Shown here: positions 26,168 to 36,093 of the stretch, piece after piece
Numbering within the stretch: the stretch's first letter is position 1
How the letters are laid out: each line of letters starts with the position of its first letter
From: Bacteroidota bacterium
GTDB taxonomy: Bacteria > Bacteroidota > Ignavibacteria > Ignavibacteriales > Ignavibacteriaceae
Length of the DNA: 57,025 nucleotides
Direction of reading: 5' to 3'
Assembly: GCA_022708025.1 (NCBI GenBank)
Contig: JAKIZM010000014.1
Span: forward strand, 1-57,025
The notes under the pieces: model-generated
What the model saw: only the letters and a program-made list of their open reading frames with translations
Databases searched by the model: none
Told to the model about the DNA's origin: nothing
Translations under genes and position numbers: made by a program

Positions 26168-27523
26168 TTACACAGCGAACTGTTTATCTTTTCTATTATA
26201 ATACCATTTATAAATAATTAGCGCAATTGCAGAAGTTAATCCGATAGCTGCAAAGTAATACCAGATTAAATGTGCATCTGTATAATATGCTGCTCTTTGA
26301 ATTTCAGTTAAACCTTGCGGTAAAATTTTCGGGTCGGGACAATATTTCTCCAATAAAAATCCTGATATAACTCCACCAGCAATATAGGATATGAATGAGT
26401 GTAAATGACTGAAGCCAAGATAAATACCCTCTTCTCCTTTGGGAGCTTGCAAAGAAAAAAATTCTAAAAATCTTGGAGAGATAAAACATTCTGCCAAACC
26501 TTGTAAACCAATCCCAACTATCATCATAATTGTGTATGGATGAAAAAGTATTCCAAGCAATGGAATTTCAGTTCCGAACATTCCTTGCAGCCAGGGACCA
26601 AGGGACATTGAGAAAGCTGATAAAGGCATTATGAACATTCCTACCATCATTGAATTTACTGCTGACTTTTTTCTCATCAACTGTGTAATAATTATTACAA
26701 ACATCATTACTACAAAAGGATTAACATTAGCCAACCATTCAGGGTTTGCATCTTCGCCAACCATTCTCAAAACAAATTTTGGCATACTTTGATAAAGCTG
26801 CCCTTGAATAAGCCAGAAGCCTGAAATAATTAATGTAAGTATGATTAATCTTGCATTAGTTAAGATTTTTATCAATCCGTTTAAGATTTCTTTAAATGAT
26901 TTTCTTTCAGTTTTTAATTCAAGATTTCTGAATAAAAAGATAGCAAGTAATAAAGCGATAAAAGACATTCCTGCTGAAAAGAAATTAATATATTCTAATC
27001 CCAGTCCTTTCCTGATCCAGGGAACAACAGTTTTGCCGCTGAATGCCCCGATATTTACAATCCAATAAAAAATTGAAAATGCTCTCGCCCTGTTTGCCTG
27101 ATCAGATGTTTTTGCAACTGTGCCGGTTATTAATGGCTTAATAAACGAAGCCCCAACCATCAAAACAATTAAGAAGAAAATAACAGAAACTTTTGAGTAA
27201 GTAACTCCAAGAAAAAAATATCCGATTGTAAGCAAACCGAAGGCAAGTATAAGTCCGTTTTTAAAACCAATTCTATCGCTTATTGCCCCAGAGAAAGGTG
27301 GAAGTAAATACAAGAATCCGGCAAACAATCCTGCAATCGTGTTACCCCAAAAATCATCAAAGCCAACTAAATCGGTTAAGTAAACTGTAAGTAGAATAAA
27401 GAATCCGTAATAAGCAGCTCTCTCGCAGAGCTCCATTAAATTTGCTAACCAAAAATCTTTTGGAAATTTCCAGCCTAATTTTGCTGATGCTTGATCAACT
27501 GTAGCATTGTTTGAAGCAGACAA
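26168..27523 (-). CDS. MFS transporter of the POT/PTR2 peptide type
   Basis: A 451-aa membrane protein with about 12 hydrophobic helices. The first helix carries FWLANLMELCERAAYYG, matching the ExxER-plus-YYG signature of proton-coupled oligopeptide transporters. SDRIGFKNGL is the MFS motif between helices 2 and 3. Uptake of di- or tripeptides is likely, and the S9 peptidase encoded convergently next door could supply them. The start is TTG at 27523 with AGAGG upstream. Confidence 0.75.
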   Translation of the reverse strand: MSASNNATVDQASAKLGWKFPKDFWLANLMELCERAAYYGFFILLTVYLTDLVGFDDFWGNTIAGLFAGFLYLLPPFSGAISDRIGFKNGLILAFGLLTIGYFFLGVTYSKVSVIFFLIVLMVGASFIKPLITGTVAKTSDQANRARAFSIFYWIVNIGAFSGKTVVPWIRKGLGLEYINFFSAGMSFIALLLAIFLFRNLELKTERKSFKEILNGLIKILTNARLIILTLIISGFWLIQGQLYQSMPKFVLRMVGEDANPEWLANVNPFVVMMFVIIITQLMRKKSAVNSMMVGMFIMPLSAFSMSLGPWLQGMFGTEIPLLGILFHPYTIMMIVGIGLQGLAECFISPRFLEFFSLQAPKGEEGIYLGFSHLHSFISYIAGGVISGFLLEKYCPDPKILPQGLTEIQRAAYYTDAHLIWYYFAAIGLTSAIALIIYKWYYNRKDKQFAV

Positions 27524-27580
27524 TATTAACCTCTGTTATTTTGAGAAATTGAAAGATGCAAGATATGGTTTTTATTTAAA

Positions 27581-28123
27581 TTATTTTTTCTTTGAAATGA
27601 ATTTCATGGAGCCGGAATTAATACAATATCTCAATCCTGTTGGCGGAGGTCCATCTTCAAAAACATGCCCTAAGTGTCCATCACACTTAGCACATATTAC
27701 TTCTGTTCTTATCATTCCGTAACTTCTGTCTTCTTTATAAATAATGCGACTGCTGTCTATTGGTTGAAAATAACTGGGCCAGCCACAACTTGATTCGAAC
27801 TTTGTGTCTGATGCAAACAGCTCAGTTCCGCAAGCAGCACAAACATAAATACCGTCTTCAAAATAATTCCAATATTTTCCTGTAAAAGGTCGTTCAGTTC
27901 CTTTTTCTCTCAGGATATTATATTCCTCAGAAGTTAGTTCTTTTTTCCATTCTTCTTCAGTTTTAATAATCTTTTGTTCCATAATTTTCTCTTTTGAATT
28001 AATTGTATCAATATCTGAATATTTGTTTGAGGTTACATTATTAACAGGTTTATTTGGTTTAAAACCAAGCCATAAAATAACTAATACAACAGGTAATAAA
28101 AGCAAATAAATAACCTTTCTCAT
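27581..28123 (-). CDS. msrB: Peptide-methionine (R)-S-oxide reductase MsrB, membrane-anchored
   Basis: A protein of about 180 aa that repairs methionine-R-sulfoxide. An N-terminal hydrophobic anchor (residues about 2-20) places the catalytic domain outside the cytoplasm. The MsrB domain has [19 protein letters not shown], the zinc-binding CAACG and [12 protein letters not shown] pairs, [10 protein letters not shown], and the catalytic cysteine in RYCINSGSM. The frame also has a TTG four codons upstream (28135), but it lies only about 3 bases from the AGGA site, so the ATG at 28123 was chosen. It is divergent from the nitroreductase gene. Confidence 0.93.
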   Translation of the reverse strand: MRKVIYLLLLPVVLVILWLGFKPNKPVNNVTSNKYSDIDTINSKEKIMEQKIIKTEEEWKKELTSEEYNILREKGTERPFTGKYWNYFEDGIYVCAACGTELFASDTKFESSCGWPSYFQPIDSSRIIYKEDRSYGMIRTEVICAKCDGHLGHVFEDGPPPTGLRYCINSGSMKFISKKK

Positions 28124-28237
28124 ATTCGATATCAATCTTCCTTATATTTGTACACAAATAATAATCAATTTTGTTCAGAATATTTTCATATAAATGATAA
28201 TTATCAACTCAATAATTTTATCTACAGGAGAGTTAAT

Positions 28238-28867
28238 ATGGAATTAAAAGATGTAATCAAAAAACGAGTTAGCATCAGAACATTTACCGATGAGAAAGTT
28301 CCGATTGAAGATATTAAAGAAATAATCAGAAGAGCAGGACTTGCACCAAGCATAAATAATTCACAGCCCTGGAAGTTTATTGCAATTACAAATAAAGATA
28401 TAATCGACCAAATGGGAAATGCTGTGCAGAAAAAAGTTATAGAACTATTTCCGCATAATAATAAAGAAGATAAAATGCTTGCTCAGGCAAAAGTATTAAG
28501 ATTTTCTACTTTCTTTATGGATGCGCCGGTTATAATAGCTGTTGAAATGAGACCTTATAAAATGGTTGTTGAAAGTCTTTTGGATGAAAGTAAATTAAGC
28601 TTTGAAGATGTTGAACGCTTAAGGAGCTATCCTAATATTCAATCTATCGGTGCGGCTGTAGAAAATATGATCTTATCAGCATTCGATCTTGGATATGGAG
28701 CTTGCTGGCTTTCAGGATTACTTGTTGCAAGAGAAGAATTAGAAAAATTATTAGAAGTAAAATCTCCGAATACATTAGTTGCTTGTGTCGCAATAGGAAA
28801 ACCAAGAGAAAAAGTAGAACAAAGAGAAAAGAAAAATCTTAGCGAAATATTTAAACTGATTGAATAG
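28238..28867 (+). CDS. Nitroreductase family protein
   Basis: A 209-aa FMN-dependent nitroreductase-fold protein. Key features are KKRVSIRTFTDEKVP (FMN phosphate-binding arginines), APSINNSQPWKFIAI, and the C-terminal IGAAVENMILSAFDLGYGACWL and ACVAIGKPREKVEQR. It probably reduces quinone-like or nitro compounds with NAD(P)H; the real substrate is unknown. The start is fixed by CAGGAGAG eight bases upstream of 28238. Its last 17 bases overlap the end of the convergent transporter gene. Confidence 0.9.
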   Translation: MELKDVIKKRVSIRTFTDEKVPIEDIKEIIRRAGLAPSINNSQPWKFIAITNKDIIDQMGNAVQKKVIELFPHNNKEDKMLAQAKVLRFSTFFMDAPVIIAVEMRPYKMVVESLLDESKLSFEDVERLRSYPNIQSIGAAVENMILSAFDLGYGACWLSGLLVAREELEKLLEVKSPNTLVACVAIGKPREKVEQREKKNLSEIFKLIE

Positions 28868-30179
28868 AGCTTTTACTTAACTGCAAAGATTTTTTTGCAG
28901 GAATCAGTAAATAAACACAGGCAGCTATTCTGCCTAAAACAAATGAGATAGTTGCTGCAATAGCACCAACCAGCATAAAATATTTTATGCATATTGCTAC
29001 AACTATCATTATTCCGATAAACTCTATTGCGGTGCCGTAAGTAATTTGTTTAGTCTCTTTTGATTTTACCAATATTGCTCTTTGAAAGCTGATTAAAACA
29101 GTAAGCACCGGAAAGAATGACATTATCTTTAAAGGAGTTGCCGCAAACTCGGTTAATAATTCTGAAAGTCCGGAAACATTTTTAAACCATATTTCTGATA
29201 ATGGTGTAAAAGCAACGATCATTAAACTGCCTGCGGAAAAAATAGCAAGTTTGATAGCAAAACTTTTTAAACTTTTATGATTTATAAAATTATCGCCTGT
29301 TAATGCAATTACTACTTCCTGATAAGATAATCCAAAAGCTCTGAAAATAAATACCAGTGAAGTTACAACAGGCATTACTGCAAATGATTCAATTGCCATC
29401 CGGCTTTGTCCGATAAAGAAAGTAACAAACGGTTGTATTCCCAAAGTTAGCAAAGATGTTAAAGCAAGCGGGTAATAAAATTTCAGAATATTTAGCTGTG
29501 TTAGTGTTGTTTCTACGGGCTCAGTTTCGATTTTAAGTTTCTTAATAATTTTTAAAGCCATTATTTTACTTGCAACAGCTTCACATAATACAGCAGTTGA
29601 TAAGGCTGTAGCACCGACAACAACTCCCGGCACATTTGTAAAAGCAAAAAACATAAAGGCAGTTAATGACATCGAAGTAAGTCTGATTGCAGTTCCGTAA
29701 GCCACTAACTTTGTTAACCCGTGAGTTATTAATATTCCCTGATAAAATCTTCTGAAGCCAATTGCTCCGGGCCAGGGAATTAAGATAATAACAGCAATAT
29801 GAGTAAGATGAGAGACTTCAGGTGGTAAACCGATTAAATTTTCGGTAATAAAATAAAATATTCCGGGAACGCAAAAGAGACTTAATAATGCTGTTAATAA
29901 AAAGATTAATAAGTAATTAAACTTTCGCAGTTGTAAAAATGATTTATAATTTGTTACCAATGCTGTTGAGGCACTCATCATCATTATAACAGGTGCTTCA
30001 AAAATCATTGCAAGCGAAAAAGCAATTCCATAAGCAGCAAGATTAAACTCAGGCATTGGTAATCTGGCAATAAGCGCAGAGAGATAAGGTCCTTCAATTG
30101 ACATCATCATCCAGGTTATCGCTAATGGCAGCCAGAACCTGAATATAGCTTTCTGAGTTAAAGATCTTCCTGATTTCAA
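28851..30179 (-). CDS. MATE/ANKH-like multi-helix transporter
   Basis: A 442-aa protein of about 12 hydrophobic helices. It has a pseudo-duplicated layout: FRFWLPLAITWMMMS in the first helix, FYYPLALTSLLTLGIQP at the start of the second half. This is typical of the MOP (MATE) superfamily, and AAYGIAFSLAMIFEAPVIMM recalls the ANKH (progressive ankylosis) subgroup. Export of a small organic anion or drug is plausible but unproven. The start used is TTG at 30179, without a clear ribosome site, so the N-terminus is uncertain. It overlaps the nitroreductase gene tail-to-tail by 17 bases. Confidence 0.6.
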   Translation of the reverse strand: MKSGRSLTQKAIFRFWLPLAITWMMMSIEGPYLSALIARLPMPEFNLAAYGIAFSLAMIFEAPVIMMMSASTALVTNYKSFLQLRKFNYLLIFLLTALLSLFCVPGIFYFITENLIGLPPEVSHLTHIAVIILIPWPGAIGFRRFYQGILITHGLTKLVAYGTAIRLTSMSLTAFMFFAFTNVPGVVVGATALSTAVLCEAVASKIMALKIIKKLKIETEPVETTLTQLNILKFYYPLALTSLLTLGIQPFVTFFIGQSRMAIESFAVMPVVTSLVFIFRAFGLSYQEVVIALTGDNFINHKSLKSFAIKLAIFSAGSLMIVAFTPLSEIWFKNVSGLSELLTEFAATPLKIMSFFPVLTVLISFQRAILVKSKETKQITYGTAIEFIGIMIVVAICIKYFMLVGAIAATISFVLGRIAACVYLLIPAKKSLQLSKSSIQSV

Positions 30180-30288
30180 AATATTATAAAATTTTACTGC
30201 TAAACTTAAAGAATATTTACAAATCGTATAATATTATTATTAAATTACAGTGAGGATTCGATATTTTTATAAATCAGGAGAGAGTGCT

Positions 30289-30873
30289 ATGAAAAATATC
30301 CTTTCGCTTTCTATACTTATTTTTCTTTTTATTACTATAGCTTGTTCAGATAAATCCCTGCCTGAATTAACAGAACAAATAAAAAACGGACTCAGAAAAG
30401 ATGCTAAAGAATTTTCCGAATCTCTAAAAAACATTCTTGTTAAAGAAATCCGGACTAATGGAATTGTAAGTGCTGTAAATGTTTGTTCTGATACTGCACA
30501 AATACTTACAAATGATTATGGCGTTAGTAAAGGTATATATATAAAAAGAGTTACTTTTAAAAACAGAAATCAAAACAGCATTCCTGATGAATATGAAAGT
30601 AAGGCTTTAAAATATTTTGAAGAGCTAAAATCAAGTGGTAAGCTTGATGAAACAACAGAATACATTGAAATTGAAGAAACAAATGGAATTAAAAAAATAA
30701 GATATTTAAAACCAATAATAATTCAGCCTCTCTGTCTAAACTGCCATGGCAGTACTGAGGATATTAACCAGAATGTTAAGAATGTCCTTAATACAAGATA
30801 TCCTGACGATAAAGCAACTGAGTATCAAACAGATGATCTTCGTGGTGCAGTTTCTATAAGTAAAACTTTATAA
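30289..30873 (+). CDS. DUF3365-type c-haem lipoprotein
   Basis: A 194-aa lipoprotein (lipobox IACSDK, C19). The body matches the DUF3365/Tll0287-like haem sensor fold: NGIVSAVNVCSDTA, IYIKRVTFKNRNQNSIPDEYE, and a c-type haem motif CLNCHG (CxxCH) near residue 160, followed by YPDDKATEYQTDDLRGAVSISK. These domains bind haem outside the cytoplasm, often in redox or gas sensing. The ATG at 30289 follows AGGAGAG. It lies 14 bases before the acyl-CoA ligase gene and may be co-transcribed with it. Confidence 0.8.
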   Translation: MKNILSLSILIFLFITIACSDKSLPELTEQIKNGLRKDAKEFSESLKNILVKEIRTNGIVSAVNVCSDTAQILTNDYGVSKGIYIKRVTFKNRNQNSIPDEYESKALKYFEELKSSGKLDETTEYIEIEETNGIKKIRYLKPIIIQPLCLNCHGSTEDINQNVKNVLNTRYPDDKATEYQTDDLRGAVSISKTL

Positions 30874-30887
30874 TAAAGGAAAATAAA

Positions 30888-32597
30888 ATGATTAAAAATT
30901 ACCCACTCTACGATGTTCCCAAAGTAAACACAATTCAGGAAATGATTATCCGGTCATCAAAGGAATATTCAGATAAGCTGGCTTTGGAAGATTTAAATCA
31001 AACTCCGATCTCAAATGTTACATACAGACAGTTGTATGATTATATCATAAGATTTGGAAAATCATTGTTTGAACTTGGCATTAAAGAAAGAGATCACATA
31101 GCAATTATAAGTGAAAACAGAGTTCAATGGTCATTATCATATCTTACAACAATGTGTTTTAATATGGTAGCCGTGCCGCTGGATAAAAACCTCAATCAGA
31201 ATGAGATGTTAAACATTATTCACGAGTCTGATGCAAAAGCAATTATATTTTCAGATTCATTCGAGCCATTGATGAAGGAAAAAAGGGATTCTCTGGTTAA
31301 TCTTAAATATTATATTAATATGGATTCGAAAGAGGATAAGAATAATATCTTCTCAATGATAAGAATGATAGAAAGACAAAATCCGATAATTGATCATCTG
31401 CCTAATATTGATCCAAATGCAATAAGTGAAATTATTTTTACTTCCGGTTCTCTGGGTAGAGCAAAAGGTGTTATGCTGACTCAGAAAAATCTTGCGGCTA
31501 ATCTTGTAGCTATGACAAGTATGATAAGAATTACTCCTGAGGATAAGTTTCTCTCTGTTCTTCCAATACATCACAAATATGAATGTACCTGCGGATTGTT
31601 GTGTCCGCTTTATGCGGGCAGTTCAGCTCATTATGCACAATCATTAAAAACAGTTGTAGATGATCTGCAAAAAGTTAAAGCTACTATTCTGCTTGGTGTT
31701 CCTTTATTATATGATAAAATGTTTAAGAAAATTTATAAAGGAATTCAGGAAGACAAGGTGAAATCAAAGATTGTTCCTCCGCTTGTTTCTGTAACTAATT
31801 TCTTGCAATCTATCGGCTGGAAGGGATCTAAAAAATTAGTATTTAAAGAACTGCACGAAAAATTCGGAGGCTCAATAAGATTGTTTATTGCCGGAGGAGC
31901 AGCCCCTGATCCTAAAGTAGCAAAAGGGTTGCGCGAACTTGGTTTTAATTTTGTTCAGGGCTATGGTTTAACAGAAACAGCTCCCATTGTTGCACTAAAC
32001 AGATTATATAGCTTTAAAGATAATGCAGCAGGATTACCACTCCCTGGTCTTGAAGTAAAAATTAATAACCCGAACGAACATGGTTCTGGTGAAGTTTTTG
32101 TAAAAGGTGAAAGTGTAATGCTTGGCTACTATAAAAATCAAAAACTCACCAACGATGCATTTGAGGATAAGTGGTTTAAAACAGGTGACATTGGATTTTT
32201 TGACAAAGATGGATTTCTTCATATTAACGGGAGACAGAAGAATGTTATCATTTCTAAAAGCGGAGAAAATGTTTATCCCGAAGAGATTGAAGATATCCTT
32301 ATTCGCAGTCCTTTTATTCAGGAGTGTATGGTTTATGGTGAAAAAGATGAAAAGCACACAGAAATTATTTCTGTGCAAATTGTTACTGATGCAGAATCTT
32401 TTATCGAATACTCAGGAAAGAATAAAGTACAAATTACTCCTGAACTGGTTAACACTATGATTTCAGACGCTGTTAAAGAAGCTAATAAAGAGCTGCCAAC
32501 TTACAAACAGATCAGAAAGTTTTATATAAGAGATACTGAGTTTGAAAAAACCACTACTCAAAAAATAAAGCGTTATCTGGTAAAAGATGTTAAGTGA
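30888..32597 (+). CDS. Long-chain acyl-CoA ligase (AMP-binding enzyme)
   Basis: A 569-aa adenylate-forming enzyme that activates a fatty acid with ATP to acyl-CoA. The P-loop A3 motif reads TSGSLGRAKGVMLTQKN, a small variation on TSGTTGxPKG. The A5 motif is QGYGLTETAP, A7 is WFKTGDIGFFDKDG, A8 is INGRQKNVIISKSGENVYPEE, and A10 ends TTTQKIKRYLV with the catalytic lysine. All key motifs are present, so it should be active. It could feed phospholipid synthesis or beta-oxidation. Confidence 0.9.
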   Translation: MIKNYPLYDVPKVNTIQEMIIRSSKEYSDKLALEDLNQTPISNVTYRQLYDYIIRFGKSLFELGIKERDHIAIISENRVQWSLSYLTTMCFNMVAVPLDKNLNQNEMLNIIHESDAKAIIFSDSFEPLMKEKRDSLVNLKYYINMDSKEDKNNIFSMIRMIERQNPIIDHLPNIDPNAISEIIFTSGSLGRAKGVMLTQKNLAANLVAMTSMIRITPEDKFLSVLPIHHKYECTCGLLCPLYAGSSAHYAQSLKTVVDDLQKVKATILLGVPLLYDKMFKKIYKGIQEDKVKSKIVPPLVSVTNFLQSIGWKGSKKLVFKELHEKFGGSIRLFIAGGAAPDPKVAKGLRELGFNFVQGYGLTETAPIVALNRLYSFKDNAAGLPLPGLEVKINNPNEHGSGEVFVKGESVMLGYYKNQKLTNDAFEDKWFKTGDIGFFDKDGFLHINGRQKNVIISKSGENVYPEEIEDILIRSPFIQECMVYGEKDEKHTEIISVQIVTDAESFIEYSGKNKVQITPELVNTMISDAVKEANKELPTYKQIRKFYIRDTEFEKTTTQKIKRYLVKDVK

Positions 32598-32666
32598 AAT
32601 TCTTTTTTATCTGTTATTCGTAAAAAAGAATTTTTGTAAATATAAATAACAAGGCTATCTTATAAG

Positions 32667-32696
32667 TATCAATCCGTCCTTTCGGACGGATTGATA
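32667..32696. terminator. Bidirectional terminator hairpin
   Basis: TATCAATCCGTCC (32667-32679), loop TTTC, GGACGGATTGATA (32684-32696): a perfect 13-bp stem between the convergent acyl-CoA ligase and tricorn-like genes. Confidence 0.85.
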
Positions 32697-32707
32697 ATTC
32701 ATTTTAT

Positions 32708-35700
32708 TTATCTCTTTTCATAAGGCGGCTGCTTTGGATTTACTGGTGGATTTTCTTTTAGTAGCTGCATTACGGTTTCAATTCCTTTTTCCAATTGAAC
32801 ATCAATTCCTTTTGAAAGTTTTCCGGGATCTTCAGGAACATTAATATCAGGATCAACACCGTGCCCTTCTTTAAACCATTTACCATCAGGATCATACATT
32901 CTGAAAGTAGGAACAGTGATCGATCCGCCATCAATCAGTTGAGGAGCGCCTGTAATGCCAATCAATCCGCCCCAGGTTCTAGATCCAACTAATGGACCAA
33001 GCTTTGATTTTCTAAAGTAATCCGGAAATGCATCTCCGCCCGATCCGCTCCAGCCATTTATCAACATAACTTTAGGACCGAAATTCGCAACAGAAGGATG
33101 CTGCCAGTTGCTTCCATCTCTAACAGCCCAGAAAGCAAGAGGCTTTCTGTTCAGCAACTCGATAAATCTATCCGGAATTTGTCCGCCATTATTAAATCTT
33201 TCGTCTATGATTAAACCATCTTTGTTAAATTGAGCATAAAATTGTCTTACAAGCTCTGTCTGTCCATCGAGTCCGGTGCTTGGAACATAAATATAACCGA
33301 TCTTTCCATTTGTTGCTTCATCAACACGTTTTCTGTTAGACTCGATCCATTCGAGGTTTCGCAATCGTGTTTCATCAGTAAGAGTTTTAACAACAACGCT
33401 CCATGCTTTATCGAAAGTTGGTTTATCATTTACAGTAAGATCAACAGTTTTACCTGCAATTCCTTCAAATGCAGCAAACGGTTCTTTTGTAACATCAATC
33501 GGAATTCCGTTAACAGCAAGGATATAATCACCCTCTTTAACTTTTAATCCTGATGCTAAAAGAGGAGAGCGAACCTCTGTATCCCATTGAGCGCCATTTA
33601 CAATTCTCTTAATTTTGTATGCGCCATTATTTAATTCCCAATCAATGCCAAGATAACCAACAGCGCGTTGTGGTGCTTGTTCTTCATCTCCGCCGCCGCG
33701 ATAAGTATGTGAGGCGTTTAGTTCACCGATCAATTCGCCAATTAAAAAGTTAACATCACTTCTTGTTACTGCGTTATCGACTAATGCGCCATATTGTTTT
33801 CGCATTGCGTTCCAATCAACGCCGTGCATGTTTTTATCGTAAAAGAAGTCTCTTTCTAAGCGCCAGGCATCTGTAAATATCTGTTTCCATTCTTCACGTG
33901 GAACGACAGTCATTTCCATCTGAGATGTTGGGAGTTTTTTATCAAGCTTCTGATCAGGTGCAACATCCACAATTGAAAATGATCTTTGTTTTGAAACTAA
34001 TATTTTTTTGCCATCTGCTGAAATTTGAAAAGCATCTGCATCGTCCACGATCGTTTTTTCCTCACGCTTATCAAGATCGTAATAAACGATTGATTTTTTC
34101 TTGTCAGCAGAGCCTGTGTTTGGATAATGATGATAAATTATTTTTCCGGAAACAGCAGCTAAGCCAGTATAATTTCCAGCCTCAGGTGGAAGTATTACAA
34201 CACGATCTTCAAATCCGGCAAAATCTATCTTTACTTCTTTAACTTTTGATTCTTCTTTTTTCTCATCCTTCTTTGTTTCGTTCTTCTTATCATCGGATTT
34301 CTTCTCTTCATCTTTCTTTATGATAGTTGAATCATTTTTTGCAAACAACAATGATGGCGTATCAGAGCTTAATGAGACAGCAGCAATTTGTGTTGAGTTT
34401 GCATAAATCCATGTTTCATCAAAATTGCTGTAAATAGGAGTAAAGTCTCTGTTGGTTAAAAAGAACAAATATTTTCCATCAGGATCAAAAGCAGGTGAGG
34501 TATCATTATAATAGCCTGATGTAAGCTGATGAACTTGTCCATCTTTTGTATCATAAACCGCAATTGCAGTTGCTCTGTTATCAAGTTCTTTTGCGTAGCT
34601 AACATATCTGCTATCGGGTGACCAGCTAACAGAAAAATAACTTAATGCCCCTTCATACATCCATTTTTGTTTATCAATTACTTCAAGCTGATTTTTATCT
34701 AAGTCATATAGATTTATCGTCATCGTCTGATCAATAAAAACTAACTGCTTGCTGTTTGGTGACCAATAAATATTGTATCTATAACCGGAATCAAAATTAG
34801 TTAGTTTCTTTTCTGTGGATGGATTTTCCATATCACGAATAGTAAGCTGATACTCTCCAGAACGATCGCTGAAATAAGCAACATATTTTCCATTGGGTGA
34901 CCAAGAAGGAAATCTTTCAGCAACACCTGATGATTGGGTAAGATTAATTACGCTACCATTTTCAGCGGGCACAGAAAATATTTCTCCCCTTGCTTCAAAC
35001 AAAGCACGATTGCCGTTGTATGAAACTGAAAAATTCTGAATAAGTTTTTCAACATTTTCATTTCTTGCCATTAGTGTTGATTCATCTGTAACGACATTAA
35101 TTTTTACTTCAGAGTATTTCTCGGTTGTAAGATCAAGTAGATATAAAAGTCCGCCCGCCTGAAATACAATTTCGTTATCGCCGATAGAAGGGAATTCAAC
35201 ATCAAACTTATCAAAATCGGTTATCTGTTTACTTTGTTTTGTTGAGATATCATAAACCCAAATGTTGTAACGTTGATTAGCGCCTCTATCGGAAAGGAAA
35301 TAAATTTTATCTCCATACCACATTGGGATTTCATCATTCGCGATGTTATTTGTGATATTTTCTGAGGTGTTGTTTTGAAAATCAAAAATATAAATATCTG
35401 CTGCCATTCCGCCGCGGTATCTTTTCCAGGTTCTGAACATTCTGGTAAGGATAGTAAAAGCAATTTTCTTACCATCGGGAGAAACAGAACCGAACTCAGC
35501 ATAAGGTAAAGGAAGCTTCTCGGCAATCCCTCCATCTTTAGAAATTTTATAAAATTGACTGAACCGTTGTTTGCCGCTTTCTCTTGTTGATGCAAACAGT
35601 AAAGATTTACCATCGGGATACCAATCAATTAACCTATCCGACATTCCGTGATAAGTAATTCTTTTGGGCAAACCACCCATTGATGGCATTACATAAACAT

Positions 35701-35965
35701 CCTGATTGCCGTCATAGTTTCCGGTAAAAGCTATTTGAGAGCCATCGGGAGAAAATCGTGCAAAAGTTTCTATGCCTTTTGCGGAAGTAAGTTTGTATGC
35801 TGTTCCACCTGTCTTTGAAGCTATCCACACATCACCGCCGTAAGTAAAAACTATCTGAGATTTTGATACATCAGGATATTGAAACATTTTTGCGCTTACT
35901 TGTGCGTTGGTTTGTGCTATTAAAAGGATGGAAACAACAAAGCAGGAAATGAAAAAAGTTTTCAT
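32708..35965 (-). CDS. Tricorn-like S41 protease
   Basis: A 1085-aa exported protease with a signal peptide (about 1-21). The N-terminal two thirds hold WD40-like beta-propeller blades (repeated SPDGSQIAF, SPNGKYVAY, SPDSRYVSY). A lysine/aspartate/glutamate-rich linker lies near residues 550-580. The C-terminal part has the tricorn C1 region, a PDZ domain (GYLGIDWELNNGAYKIKRIV) and an S41 domain with the nucleophile in NGWSGSGGDAFPDYF. It should degrade oligopeptides in the periplasm. The ATG at 35965 directly begins the signal peptide. Confidence 0.92.
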   Translation of the reverse strand: MKTFFISCFVVSILLIAQTNAQVSAKMFQYPDVSKSQIVFTYGGDVWIASKTGGTAYKLTSAKGIETFARFSPDGSQIAFTGNYDGNQDVYVMPSMGGLPKRITYHGMSDRLIDWYPDGKSLLFASTRESGKQRFSQFYKISKDGGIAEKLPLPYAEFGSVSPDGKKIAFTILTRMFRTWKRYRGGMAADIYIFDFQNNTSENITNNIANDEIPMWYGDKIYFLSDRGANQRYNIWVYDISTKQSKQITDFDKFDVEFPSIGDNEIVFQAGGLLYLLDLTTEKYSEVKINVVTDESTLMARNENVEKLIQNFSVSYNGNRALFEARGEIFSVPAENGSVINLTQSSGVAERFPSWSPNGKYVAYFSDRSGEYQLTIRDMENPSTEKKLTNFDSGYRYNIYWSPNSKQLVFIDQTMTINLYDLDKNQLEVIDKQKWMYEGALSYFSVSWSPDSRYVSYAKELDNRATAIAVYDTKDGQVHQLTSGYYNDTSPAFDPDGKYLFFLTNRDFTPIYSNFDETWIYANSTQIAAVSLSSDTPSLLFAKNDSTIIKKDEEKKSDDKKNETKKDEKKEESKVKEVKIDFAGFEDRVVILPPEAGNYTGLAAVSGKIIYHHYPNTGSADKKKSIVYYDLDKREEKTIVDDADAFQISADGKKILVSKQRSFSIVDVAPDQKLDKKLPTSQMEMTVVPREEWKQIFTDAWRLERDFFYDKNMHGVDWNAMRKQYGALVDNAVTRSDVNFLIGELIGELNASHTYRGGGDEEQAPQRAVGYLGIDWELNNGAYKIKRIVNGAQWDTEVRSPLLASGLKVKEGDYILAVNGIPIDVTKEPFAAFEGIAGKTVDLTVNDKPTFDKAWSVVVKTLTDETRLRNLEWIESNRKRVDEATNGKIGYIYVPSTGLDGQTELVRQFYAQFNKDGLIIDERFNNGGQIPDRFIELLNRKPLAFWAVRDGSNWQHPSVANFGPKVMLINGWSGSGGDAFPDYFRKSKLGPLVGSRTWGGLIGITGAPQLIDGGSITVPTFRMYDPDGKWFKEGHGVDPDINVPEDPGKLSKGIDVQLEKGIETVMQLLKENPPVNPKQPPYEKR

Positions 35966-36093
35966 GTTTTGCTCGTATAATAATTTGAAATTAATATGTT
36001 GAATTTAAGTGGAAAGTTAAGGATAAAATATTTTTTGTAACAAGTTATCTTTATTAACGGCAAAATAATTTTACTGATGGTGAATCTGATAAA

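Noticed and set aside
27581..28123. Selenocysteine MsrB
   Set aside because: The catalytic codon is cysteine (RYCINSGSM), with no in-frame TGA.
28148..28237. 30-codon extension of the nitroreductase
   Set aside because: The family N-terminus begins at 28238, directly after a strong CAGGAGAG site.
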